The notes beneath the pieces are model-generated. The model ran no database searches. It had not been told where the DNA came from and worked only from the letters and a program-made list of their open reading frames with translations. A DNA stretch of 64,000 nt from Neisseria dentiae (lineage in GTDB: Bacteria; Pseudomonadota; Gammaproteobacteria; Burkholderiales; Neisseriaceae): positions 1,178,001-1,242,000 of the forward strand of contig NZ_CP059570.1 in NCBI RefSeq assembly GCF_014055005.1, read 5' to 3'. The position numbers and the translations under genes were made by a program. Shown here piece after piece: positions 15,668 to 23,531 of this stretch (the stretch's first letter is position 1; every line of letters starts with the position of its first letter).

Positions 15668-17386
15668 TCAGACGGCCTCAAACGCCCCAAACACAATCCG
15701 CCCCGAAGCGCATGCCGCTTCGCCGTTTTCCAGCTTAAACGTCAGTTTGCCTTTTTCGGCATCGTATTTCAGCTCGGCAGACACGGTGTCGTTCGGGCGC
15801 ACGAACTGCTGGTATTTCAGGTTTTCCACGCGCACGATGCTGCGGCGGCCCCAGTCGAAGCGCGCGGCCAAATCACGCACCCACTGCAATTCGATTACGC
15901 CGGGCACCAGCGGAAAATTGGCGAAGTGGCCGCCGAAATACGCCAAATCTAGCGGCACGCGGCCTTCGAAGCAGTAAACAGCGGGGTTTTCAGACAGGCA
16001 TTCCCGCCATTCGGGCGCGGTTTGCGCCTGCGTGAAGGCCGTCTGAAAATCGGCGGCGGTGATTTTCGATTGTGCGTTGCGCGGCAGCTCTGCGGCAAAC
16101 CGCCAGTAGCGCGGCAGGGCAACGGTGTCCTGTGTGGCGGCCAAGTGCGTTTTCAGCGCGGCGGCCACCTGTGCCCGGCCCTTGTCCCGCAAGGCTTCGA
16201 TGCCTGCGGCATTCAGCGCCGCCCACACGGCCACCCGCTTATGCTGCGGGTGCGGGGCGCAGAAAGCATCGGCCACCCATTCGTGGGCGAGCAGGTCGTG
16301 TTCGATTTGGTTGAGCGACACGCGTTTGTCTTCGAATTTGATGATGCGGTCGCGGCGGCCGAGCAATAAAAAGCCCTCCGCCTGCGGCTCGATTAAATCG
16401 GCGGTTTGGAAGCGGCCCGCCGTCCACGGCGATTCAGCCCACAAGGCGCCTTCTTCGCTTTGGCCGACGGCAACGGCGGCAAACGGCTGCCATGCCCGCC
16501 CCAACCGGCGCGAGGCGATCACGCCGGTTTCGGTGCTGCCGTAGATTTCAAAAGGCCGCACGGCGTGTTGTTCCAACAAATCGGCAGTGGCTTCGGGCAG
16601 CACGCCGCCGGCCGACACGATGCCCGCCACTCTGCCCTGCAAGGCCTGCCAGTTGCGCGCTTCGCCCAAACGGTTCAGCACCGCCGGGCTGGCAATCCAC
16701 AGCGTTTTTTCATAAGCAGCGGCCGCGGCCAGCAGGGTTTCGGGATACACATTCTGCGGCCTATCGAGCGTCCAGCCCATCGTGAGCGGCAGCGCGAAAC
16801 GGAAAGTGAAGCCATACATATGCTGCGGGCTGACGCTGCCGACAACAACGGGGTTTTCGCACGCAAACGGCACGGCCTCGGCCAGCGCAACCGCCTCGGC
16901 CTCCATCTGCGCGGCGGTTTTCACCATAATCTGCGCTTCTCCGCTGGAGCCGGATGTTTTCAGACAGGCTTCCGAATCTGCGGCAATCTGCCAATCGGCC
17001 GGCGTTCCGGTTTCGGGCGGCACGGCTTCCAACAAGGTGCGGATATCCCAAACCTGGTTTCCGAGGCCGTCTGAAAACGCTTTTTCATGCGGCGCATCGG
17101 TCAGCCAAACGTCTGCCTTACCGCCCCATTGTGCGTTTTCCCGCGCCAGATTCGGCGGCAGCAACACCCGCGCCCCCGCGTGCCATGCGGCCAGCACCGC
17201 GCAGGCGAACAGCGCGGCGTCTTCAAACCACAACGCGGCGGTTTGCACGTTGTGCGCTTTCAGACGGCCTGAAAGATGGAAAACGGCACGCTGAAAATAA
17301 GCGCGCGTCCAATCGGGGTTAGCGGCAATTAAAACGTGTTGCGACAGGTTTGGGGATAGGGTTTGGGTGAGTGGGGATTTCATCAT
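15668..17386 (-). CDS. Acyl-activating enzyme fused to a FabZ-like dehydratase (ApeH-ApeI-like)
   Basis: 572 residues with two domains. Residues 1-450 are an AMP-forming acyl/aryl ligase: TSGSSGE (144-150) is the phosphate loop, YGSTE (282-286) the adenine motif, and Lys441 in RNAQSKIT the conserved catalytic lysine. Residues 465-572 are a hot-dog dehydratase with GGHFANFPLVPG, His487 being the expected catalytic base. In E. coli these are separate proteins, ApeH (loads the aromatic starter) and ApeI (dehydratase partner of ApeP). The fusion brings starter loading and dehydration together. It ends FEAV with a DUS-encoded stop. Confidence 0.85.
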   Translation of the reverse strand: MMKSPLTQTLSPNLSQHVLIAANPDWTRAYFQRAVFHLSGRLKAHNVQTAALWFEDAALFACAVLAAWHAGARVLLPPNLARENAQWGGKADVWLTDAPHEKAFSDGLGNQVWDIRTLLEAVPPETGTPADWQIAADSEACLKTSGSSGEAQIMVKTAAQMEAEAVALAEAVPFACENPVVVGSVSPQHMYGFTFRFALPLTMGWTLDRPQNVYPETLLAAAAAYEKTLWIASPAVLNRLGEARNWQALQGRVAGIVSAGGVLPEATADLLEQHAVRPFEIYGSTETGVIASRRLGRAWQPFAAVAVGQSEEGALWAESPWTAGRFQTADLIEPQAEGFLLLGRRDRIIKFEDKRVSLNQIEHDLLAHEWVADAFCAPHPQHKRVAVWAALNAAGIEALRDKGRAQVAAALKTHLAATQDTVALPRYWRFAAELPRNAQSKITAADFQTAFTQAQTAPEWRECLSENPAVYCFEGRVPLDLAYFGGHFANFPLVPGVIELQWVRDLAARFDWGRRSIVRVENLKYQQFVRPNDTVSAELKYDAEKGKLTFKLENGEAACASGRIVFGAFEAV

Positions 17387-17428
17387 TTAAATTTTCGTTA
17401 TTGGGTAATGTGTTTTTTTCAGACGGCC

Positions 17429-17968
17429 TCAAACTTTCAACACCGTTTTCCGATACACCCATTCCCCCGCAAATAATGCGCCCATCAAAACATACGAGAT
17501 GATTCCGGTATAAAGCGCCCACCAGTCGTGTTTGCCCGACCATGCCAACAGCGCAGCGGCGGCGGCGTTGAAAATGAAAAATCCGCACCAGATTCGGGTA
17601 ACGCGGCGGGTGTGGCGCACGCCTTCGGGCGGCAGGTTCGGGTGTTGCAGGCGGGCGAGGCGTTCGATCAGGGTTTGTTCGGCAAACAGGCTCGCGCCGA
17701 ACACGGCGAGCATCAGCAGGGAAACGGCAACGGGATACCAATACATCGAATCAGGCCGTCTGAAAACGATAACGGCGGCGAAAAAGGCAGCCAACAGCAG
17801 CGAAACGGCACGCTGGGCGCGGGTTTTCTGCACGGCGGCACGTATCAGCCACAGGCCGCACATGGCGGCGGCCAGCCATAAAAAGATACCGTTGTCGCGG
17901 CCGCAATACCACAACAACGGGTAGAAAATGCTGATAAGCGCCAAAAAAATCCGGCCGGAGGTTTTCAT
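17429..17968 (-). CDS. COG4648-type integral membrane protein, ApeG-like
   Basis: 179 residues with about five or six hydrophobic segments (near 5-22, 28-45, 55-70, 78-95, 128-143, 152-172). Membrane proteins of this family accompany aryl polyene genes between the ACPs and the acyl-activating enzyme, exactly as here. No catalytic motif is visible; a scaffold that docks the synthase to the membrane is one possibility. The stop codon lies immediately next to a DUS. Confidence 0.7.
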   Translation of the reverse strand: MKTSGRIFLALISIFYPLLWYCGRDNGIFLWLAAAMCGLWLIRAAVQKTRAQRAVSLLLAAFFAAVIVFRRPDSMYWYPVAVSLLMLAVFGASLFAEQTLIERLARLQHPNLPPEGVRHTRRVTRIWCGFFIFNAAAAALLAWSGKHDWWALYTGIISYVLMGALFAGEWVYRKTVLKV

Positions 17969-18041
17969 TTTCAGACGGCCTTATAAAAAGGCAGGAATCA
18001 GGCCGTCTGAAAATGCAGGCAGGTTCAAACGGCCGCGGGTG

Positions 18042-18299
18042 TTACTGTTGTGCCGAACCTGCGTCTTTGCGCAGCACGGCCTGCACCACGTCTTCAACGG
18101 TGCGCACGCTGCGGAAATCTTCTGCTTGCAGCTTGCGGCCGGTTTCGCGCTTGATGTGGTCGATTAAATCGATGGCGTCGATGCTGTCGATTTCCAAATC
18201 TTCATAAAGATTGGTTTCGGGCATGATGCGCTCGGATTCGATTTCAAACAGGTTGACAAGGGCATCGGTGAGGATGGTGCGGATTTCTTGTTCGGTCAT
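18042..18299 (-). CDS. Acyl carrier protein, ApeF-like
   Basis: 85 residues with the prosthetic-group motif EIDSIDAIDL (Ser is the attachment site). GGAG lies before ATG at 18299, so the upstream in-frame ATG at 18314 is not used. It follows another ACP gene by 11 bases. Paired ACPs are a hallmark of aryl polyene loci; in E. coli ApeE carries the growing polyene and the second ACP has a different role. Confidence 0.9.
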   Translation of the reverse strand: MTEQEIRTILTDALVNLFEIESERIMPETNLYEDLEIDSIDAIDLIDHIKRETGRKLQAEDFRSVRTVEDVVQAVLRKDAGSAQQ

Positions 18300-18310
18300 T
18301 GCCGGCTCCT

Positions 18311-18568
18311 TCACACTTGGCGGCTGCGGATAAAGTCGGCCAAGGTTTGCACGCTGGCGAAATGGTCGCGCAGATTGTCTTTTTCGCCGTCGAGCTGGAA
18401 ACCGAAAGTTTTCTGAACGGCCAGGCCAAGCTCCAAGGCATCTACCGAATCCAGACCCAAGCCTTCGTCGCCAAACAGGGGGGCATCGGTTTCGATGTCG
18501 TCGGCGGTGATGTCTTCCAAGCCTAAGCTGTCGATAATCATTTGTTTTATTTGGGTTTCTAAAGTCAT
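18311..18568 (-). CDS. Acyl carrier protein, ApeE-like
   Basis: 85 residues with the attachment motif GLDSVDALEL. ATG at 18568 overlaps the stop of the acyltransferase gene by four bases (ATGA), which fixes the start; the longer open frame extends into that gene and is not used. It is the first of two adjacent ACPs, next to the acyltransferase and chain-length-factor genes as in other APE clusters. Likely carrier of the polyene chain. Confidence 0.9.
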   Translation of the reverse strand: MTLETQIKQMIIDSLGLEDITADDIETDAPLFGDEGLGLDSVDALELGLAVQKTFGFQLDGEKDNLRDHFASVQTLADFIRSRQV

Positions 18569-19323
18569 GTCGTTTCTCGCATAAAATAATCTTGTAAATA
18601 AGCGTTTAACCGCCGTGCGGCGATGGGCAGCGGTTTTTCGGCCAGCCACTCCTGCGGGTTGATGTCGTCGCCTACCGTGATTTCGTAATGAATGGTACGG
18701 GGTGGGATTTTATACCACGGCTGGCTTTTTTTAAAATTGGGCGGATTCATTTTGATACACACGGGGGTAATGGTGTCGGCACTACGCAACCCGATGGAAA
18801 CGGCGCCGCGGTGTAACTTGATCTGGCCGTCCCAGCCCGTGCGCGTACCCTCCGGGAAAATCAGCAGGCTCTGGCCGCTTTTCAATACTGCGTCAACCTC
18901 TTCCATCATTTCCAGCGATTCGTCGTTGGGAATATAACCCGTAGCGAGAATCTGGCTTTTCATGGCCGGGTTGCCCAATAAATCTTTTTTCACGATGCAG
19001 TTGATTTCGGGCACATGGCTGACCAGCAGCACCACATCCAGCAGAGAGGGGTGGTTGGCCAACACCAGTTGCCCCGGCCTGCCGAGTTTTTCCAAGCCGT
19101 TGAAGTTCACGCTCAACACGCGCGACCACGTTAGATAACCGACAAACCATTTCCAAACGCCGCCGATCAGCCGCCGCGCCTGCATTTGGCGGGGTATGTC
19201 GTTGCGCGTGCTTTTCAAGGTGTAGGGCAGCAACACGATTTTAAACAGCACGCCCACCACGCCGAACAGCACAAACCCGAACAGCGTGGCGAAAAAACGG
19301 CGGTAATAATCTAATGTTTTCAT
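18565..19323 (-). CDS. PlsC-like 1-acylglycerol-3-phosphate acyltransferase, ApeD-like
   Basis: 252 residues. A hydrophobic helix (about 10-32) anchors the protein; NHPSLLD gives the H-x4-D catalytic motif and FPEGTR the second PlsC block. It is coupled to the chain-length-factor-like gene by a four-base overlap. In aryl polyene clusters this enzyme is thought to move the polyene acyl group onto the membrane lipid anchor. The acceptor is not evident from sequence. Confidence 0.85.
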   Translation of the reverse strand: MKTLDYYRRFFATLFGFVLFGVVGVLFKIVLLPYTLKSTRNDIPRQMQARRLIGGVWKWFVGYLTWSRVLSVNFNGLEKLGRPGQLVLANHPSLLDVVLLVSHVPEINCIVKKDLLGNPAMKSQILATGYIPNDESLEMMEEVDAVLKSGQSLLIFPEGTRTGWDGQIKLHRGAVSIGLRSADTITPVCIKMNPPNFKKSQPWYKIPPRTIHYEITVGDDINPQEWLAEKPLPIAARRLNAYLQDYFMRETT

Positions 19324-20066
19324 GAGGTTTTCTGCCACAGCCAGCGGCGTGTTCCGAAATGCCTGGTTTCTTGCGTGCTGTTTGAAAGCATAAAGCGTAT
19401 CCAGTCTAATGCGCCCCAATACGGCATGCTGCCGGCTTCAGGCGTGTTGTCGGAAAAAAGCGACAGCGTGTATTGCCTTCCGGGCTGCACCACCATAGCC
19501 AGCGCATAAGTCATGGGCGCCCGCTCGGCGGTTACGGCGTATTCTTCGAGCAGCGGGTCGTCGGCCAACACCACTAAAACCTGCTCCCTACCTTCTTGCA
19601 GCAGGGCGCAGGCTTCGGCCAGCGCGGTTTCCAAGCCGTCGCCGCCTGTTGCCAGCGCGGTGCTTTCGGCCATATCCTTGCGCAGCATAGACCACTGCCC
19701 CGCTTGGGCGTTATGCACCGACAAACCGAACGACGTGGGCGATACGGTTTGGGTTTTCATCAATTCCAGCCACAATTCGAAACTGCGGTTCAATTCGCCG
19801 TCGTGCGAAGCGAACACCAGCGGGGCGGCCGGGTATTGTTCGGCCAGATTCCATGCCGCATCGCACACCAAGCGCGCGGCCTTGCCCAAACGCCGGCGCT
19901 GCATAGCAGGCAAAAAAGCCAGCTCGGGTTTATAATCGGGCAGGCCGTCTGAAAAAGAAGCGTCTGCCGCCCACTGCCGCCAGGCATCCAAACCCGCCAC
20001 ACGGTCCGACGAAGCCTGCCATGCGGCGATATCGAAAGAAAAACGGCAGTGTTCGGTGAGGCTCAT
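19320..20066 (-). CDS. Ketosynthase chain-length-factor-like protein, ApeC-like
   Basis: 248 residues of the ketoacyl-synthase N-like group. The position of the active-site Cys reads SFGLSVHNAQAG, so it is catalytically dead as a condensing enzyme. In E. coli APE synthesis the ApeO ketosynthase works as a heterodimer with ApeC, and this is the expected partner of the truncated ketosynthase at the left edge. It is the first gene of the leftward operon. ATG at 20066 is preferred over TTG at 20081 because GGAAAT lies before it and the codons between look like leader. Confidence 0.75.
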   Translation of the reverse strand: MSLTEHCRFSFDIAAWQASSDRVAGLDAWRQWAADASFSDGLPDYKPELAFLPAMQRRRLGKAARLVCDAAWNLAEQYPAAPLVFASHDGELNRSFELWLELMKTQTVSPTSFGLSVHNAQAGQWSMLRKDMAESTALATGGDGLETALAEACALLQEGREQVLVVLADDPLLEEYAVTAERAPMTYALAMVVQPGRQYTLSLFSDNTPEAGSMPYWGALDWIRFMLSNSTQETRHFGTRRWLWQKTS

Positions 20067-20111
20067 CACGATTTCCGACAAATAAAATTCCGCCCATTTT
20101 AACCTAAGGGA

Positions 20112-20139
20112 TTACCAAAAAACAGCAATGCAATATAAT
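20112..20139 (+). promoter_or_regulatory. Candidate sigma-70 promoter for the rightward APE operon
   Basis: TTACCA at 20112-20117, a 16-base spacer and a perfect TATAAT at 20134-20139, placed about 38 bases before the dehydratase start. The region between the divergent operons is about 110 bp and would hold promoters for both. The -10 box is strong and the -35 matches four of six. Confidence 0.5.
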
Positions 20140-20176
20140 CGGCTTTATCCAGTCCTGAAATGATGTTGTCTTAAAT

Positions 20177-20683
20177 ATGCTTATGAATGTGCCCCTCACC
20201 TGCCCCATTACCGCCGTCGCCCCACTGTTGCCGCACAGCGGCCGCATGGTGCTGCTCGACAGCATCACCGATTACGGCGAACAACACTTAACCGCAACCG
20301 CCACGGTAGGCCCGGATCATATCCTGCTGCAAAACAACCGCCTGCCCTGCTTTTTGGGCATGGAAATCATGGCGCAAGGCATAGGCGCGCTAACCGGCTG
20401 CCACGCCCGTAACGCCGGCAGGCCGGTTAGGCTGGGCTTTCTGTTGGGCACGCGCAAGTTGGATTTGTTTGCCGACAGCATTCCCGTACACACCCGGCTG
20501 CTGGTCAAAGTGCGGGAATCGGTGATGGATGCCACCGGCTTCGGCGTGTTCGACTGCTCGCTCTACTGGACCGACGCACCCGAAAACGAAAAACACACGC
20601 TGCCGGCCGACGGGCTGCTGGCGCAGGCTTCGCTGAACGTTTACAGCCCGCATCAAAATAATCAAGACAATCAGGCCGTCTGA
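20177..20683 (+). CDS. 3-hydroxyacyl-ACP dehydratase, ApeP-like
   Basis: 168 residues of the hot-dog dehydratase group. PHSGRMVLLD gives a histidine (His20) and GMEIMAQGIGAL a glutamate (Glu63), the two residues expected at the active site. In APE synthesis two different dehydratases, ApeI and ApeP, act as a pair; the ApeI-like partner is here the C-terminal domain of the AMP ligase. The gene ends NQAV with its stop codon inside a DUS. The first of two in-frame ATGs (20177, 20183) is given; no clear RBS decides between them. Confidence 0.8.
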   Translation: MLMNVPLTCPITAVAPLLPHSGRMVLLDSITDYGEQHLTATATVGPDHILLQNNRLPCFLGMEIMAQGIGALTGCHARNAGRPVRLGFLLGTRKLDLFADSIPVHTRLLVKVRESVMDATGFGVFDCSLYWTDAPENEKHTLPADGLLAQASLNVYSPHQNNQDNQAV

Positions 20684-20734
20684 AAACGGTTGCACTTTTT
20701 TCAGACGGCCTCAAACACAACCGAAAGAAAACGC

Positions 20735-21463
20735 ATGAACGAAACCATTCTGATAACCGGCTCCAACCGCGGCATAGGCAAAGCCATCGCGCTGGCGCTG
20801 GCGGCCGACGGCTACGATATCGTTGTACATTGCCGCAGCCGCCGCAGCGAAGCCGAAACCGTGGCCGAAGCCGTCCGCCAACAGGGCAGGCAGGCGCGCG
20901 TGTTGCAGTTCGACATCGCCGACCGCGCCGCCTGCCGCGAAGTATTGGCCGCCGACATCGAACGGCACGGTGCCTATTACGGCGTGGTACTCAACGCCGG
21001 CCTCACCCGCGACAACGCCTTCCCCGCCTTTGAAGACGACGATTGGGACACCGTGTTGCGCACCAACCTCGACGGCTTTTATAACGTACTGCATCCGGTG
21101 GTGATGCCGATGATACGCCGCCGCAAAGCCGGCCGCATCGTGTGTATGGCATCGGTTTCCGGCCTGACCGGCAACCGCGGCCAAGTGAATTACAGCGCCT
21201 CGAAGGCCGGCCTTATCGGCGCGGCCAAAGCGCTGGCGGTGGAGCTTGCCAAGCGTAAAATCACCGTCAACTGCGTGGCGCCCGGCCTGATCGGCACCGA
21301 AATCGTTGACGGCAACGTGCCGGTAGAAGAAATTTTAAAAGCCACGCCCGCCGCCCGCATGGGCACGCCCGAAGAAGTGGCGCACGCGGTACGGTTTCTG
21401 ATGGACGAAAAAGCCGCCTATATCACGCGGCAGGTGATTGCGGTGAACGGAGGTTTGTGTTGA
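20735..21463 (+). CDS. 3-oxoacyl-ACP reductase, FabG/ApeQ-like
   Basis: 242 residues, an SDR with the NADPH loop TGSNRGIG (8-15) and complete catalytic set Asn111, Ser140, Tyr153 and Lys157 (NYSASK). It reduces 3-oxoacyl-ACP to 3-hydroxyacyl-ACP in each polyene extension cycle. ATG at 20735 follows a purine-rich stretch; the frame reaching 20690 starts with TTG inside the DUS region and is not used. The stop overlaps the start of the next ketosynthase. Confidence 0.9.
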   Translation: MNETILITGSNRGIGKAIALALAADGYDIVVHCRSRRSEAETVAEAVRQQGRQARVLQFDIADRAACREVLAADIERHGAYYGVVLNAGLTRDNAFPAFEDDDWDTVLRTNLDGFYNVLHPVVMPMIRRRKAGRIVCMASVSGLTGNRGQVNYSASKAGLIGAAKALAVELAKRKITVNCVAPGLIGTEIVDGNVPVEEILKATPAARMGTPEEVAHAVRFLMDEKAAYITRQVIAVNGGLC

Positions 21464-22686
21464 GACGGGTAGTGGTAACAGGCATAGGAGCCGTCACCGC
21501 CTTCGGGCGCGATTGGGAAAGCGTCCGTTCAGGCTTCGAGCGCGGCCGCAATGCCGTAAAAATCATGGATTGGGCGGAACAGTTTCCCGAACTGGAAGCA
21601 CGGCTGGGCGCGCCGGTAGAAAGCTACCGCGCCCCCGAACATTGGACGCGCAAACAACTGCGCGGCATGGGCCGCGGCACCCAAATGGCCGTCGATGCAG
21701 CCGAACAGGCGCTGGCCGATGCCGGCTTGTTGGGCGACGGGCGCATCCAAGACGGCCGCATGGGCGTTGCCGCCGGCTCGTCGGTAGGCAGCACCAAAGA
21801 CGTGGGCGTGATGGGCGATTTGGTGTTGCACGGCAACTCGCGCAACTTCAACGCCAACACCTATGTGCGCATGATGCCGCACACCATCGCCGCCAATATC
21901 GGCATCTTTTTCGGCCTCACCGGCCGCATCATCCCCACCTCCAGCGCCTGCTCTTCGGGCAGCCAAGGCATAGGCTACGCTTATGAAGCCATCAAATACG
22001 GCCTGATCGATATGATGCTGGGCGGCGGCAGCGAAGAATTCTGCCCCTCTGAAGTCTATGTGTTCGACTCGCTCTATGCCGCCAGCCGCCGCAACAACGA
22101 ACCCGAACTGACCCCGCGCCCTTACGACACCGCCCGCGACGGCTTGGTTATCGGCGAAGGGGCAGGCATGTTGGTATTGGAAGAGCTGCAACACGCCCTT
22201 GCGCGCGGTGCCGAAATCTACGCCGAAATCGTCGGCTACGGTGCCAACAGCGACGGTGCCCACATCACCCAACCGCAACAAGCCACCATGCAGCGCTGTA
22301 TGGAAATGGCGCTCAAAGACGCAAACATCACGCCCGACCAAGTCGGCTACGTCAACGGCCACGGCACCGCCACCGAAAAGGGCGACATCGCCGAAACCCA
22401 AGCCACCGCCGCCTTGTTCGGCCAAATCCCGCTCAGTTCGCAAAAAAGCTACTTCGGCCACACCCTCGGCGCCTGCGGCGCACTCGAATCATGGTTTTCC
22501 ATCGAAATGATGAACAGTGGCTGGTTCGCCCCCACCGTCAACCTCGACAACATCGACCCGTTATGCGGCGGTGTGGACTACATCCGCGGCGAAGGGCGCG
22601 AAATCCGCACCGATTATGTGGTCAACAACAACTTCGCTTTCGGCGGCGTGAACACTTCGCTGGTGTTCAAACGCTGGCGCGGCTGA
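21460..22686 (+). CDS. 3-oxoacyl-ACP synthase, FabF/ApeR-like
   Basis: 408 residues with Cys164 (SSACSSGSQG), His301 (NGHGTATEKGD), Lys329 and His334 (YFGHTLGACG), a complete decarboxylative condensing enzyme. The best start is TTG at 21460, six bases after GGAGG (21449-21453) and overlapping the ketoreductase stop as TTGA; the GTG at 21457 is only three bases from that site. In APE systems ApeR complements the ApeO/ApeC pair, probably starting chains on the aryl-ACP. It is the last gene of the rightward operon. Confidence 0.85.
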   Translation: MRRVVVTGIGAVTAFGRDWESVRSGFERGRNAVKIMDWAEQFPELEARLGAPVESYRAPEHWTRKQLRGMGRGTQMAVDAAEQALADAGLLGDGRIQDGRMGVAAGSSVGSTKDVGVMGDLVLHGNSRNFNANTYVRMMPHTIAANIGIFFGLTGRIIPTSSACSSGSQGIGYAYEAIKYGLIDMMLGGGSEEFCPSEVYVFDSLYAASRRNNEPELTPRPYDTARDGLVIGEGAGMLVLEELQHALARGAEIYAEIVGYGANSDGAHITQPQQATMQRCMEMALKDANITPDQVGYVNGHGTATEKGDIAETQATAALFGQIPLSSQKSYFGHTLGACGALESWFSIEMMNSGWFAPTVNLDNIDPLCGGVDYIRGEGREIRTDYVVNNNFAFGGVNTSLVFKRWRG

Positions 22687-22704
22687 TTGTTATACAAAGG
22701 TTGC

Positions 22705-22735
22705 AGGCCGTCTGAAAAATTATTTCAGACGGCCT
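22705..22735. terminator. Paired-DUS hairpin ending the rightward APE operon
   Basis: AGGCCGTCTGAAA and its complement flank a five-base loop, 19 bases after the ketosynthase stop. Downstream, at 22745-22759, is a lone TTTTGCAAAGGTCTC, identical to the end of the small repeat element found at 11.2 and 49.5 kb. The rest of the gap to lolD holds nothing recognisable. Confidence 0.6.
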
Positions 22736-22847
22736 TCAGGGTATTTTTGCAAAGGTCTCAAGCTAAAACTTTTGCAACATCCAAAAAATCCGCCCTGCCT
22801 GAAGCCGTTTCAAGCAGGGCGGAATCATTGGCCGTTTTGCCGCGCCG

Positions 22848-23531
22848 TTACAACTTATCCGCCAAACGGCCGTCGGTCATGGTCATCACACGGTCGAAGC
22901 GGGCGGCCAATTCGTCGTCGTGGGTAACCACAACCAAGCTGGTGCCCAACTCGCTTTTCAGCGCCAACATCATATCCAGCACGTTTTGTGCGTTTTTGCG
23001 GTCGAGGTTGCCGGTCGGCTCGTCGGCCAGTAGGCATTTGGGGCGGGTAACCAGCGCACGGGCAATGGCGGCGCGCTGGCGTTCGCCGCCGGAAAGTTCG
23101 CTCGGACGGTGCAGCATACGCGCTTTCAAGCCGACTTTTTCCAACATTTCCGCTGCCTGCGCTTCGGCTTCGGCTTTTATTTTTTTGCCGATTAAAAGCG
23201 GCATCATCACGTTTTCCAACGCCGAAAACTCGGGCAACAGATGATGGAACTGATACACAAAACCCAAATAACGGTTGCGCAAATCGCCCAACTGTTTCTG
23301 GTTCAGCTTGCCCAAATCGTTGCCCATCAGGTTCACGCTGCCCGAAGTGGGCATATCCAAGCCGCCGAGTATGTGCAGCAGCGTCGATTTGCCGCTGCCC
23401 GAAGCACCGATAATACTCACGCTTTGGCCCTCGGCCACTTGCAGATTAAGGCCGTTGAGCACCTGCACGTTTAACGCGCCGTCGTTATAGCTTTTAGCCA
23501 CCCCGTTGCAGCCCAACACAATATTATTCAT
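22848..23531 (-). CDS. lolD: Lipoprotein-releasing system ATP-binding protein LolD
   Basis: 227 residues. Walker A is GASGSGKST, the signature LSGGERQR and Walker B CLLADEPTGNLD, with the FHHLLPEF Q-loop region typical of LolD/MacB ATPases. It powers release of outer-membrane lipoproteins from the inner membrane to LolA. ATG at 23531 overlaps the end of the permease gene by eight bases; the open frame further upstream lies inside that gene and is not used. Confidence 0.93.
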   Translation of the reverse strand: MNNIVLGCNGVAKSYNDGALNVQVLNGLNLQVAEGQSVSIIGASGSGKSTLLHILGGLDMPTSGSVNLMGNDLGKLNQKQLGDLRNRYLGFVYQFHHLLPEFSALENVMMPLLIGKKIKAEAEAQAAEMLEKVGLKARMLHRPSELSGGERQRAAIARALVTRPKCLLADEPTGNLDRKNAQNVLDMMLALKSELGTSLVVVTHDDELAARFDRVMTMTDGRLADKL

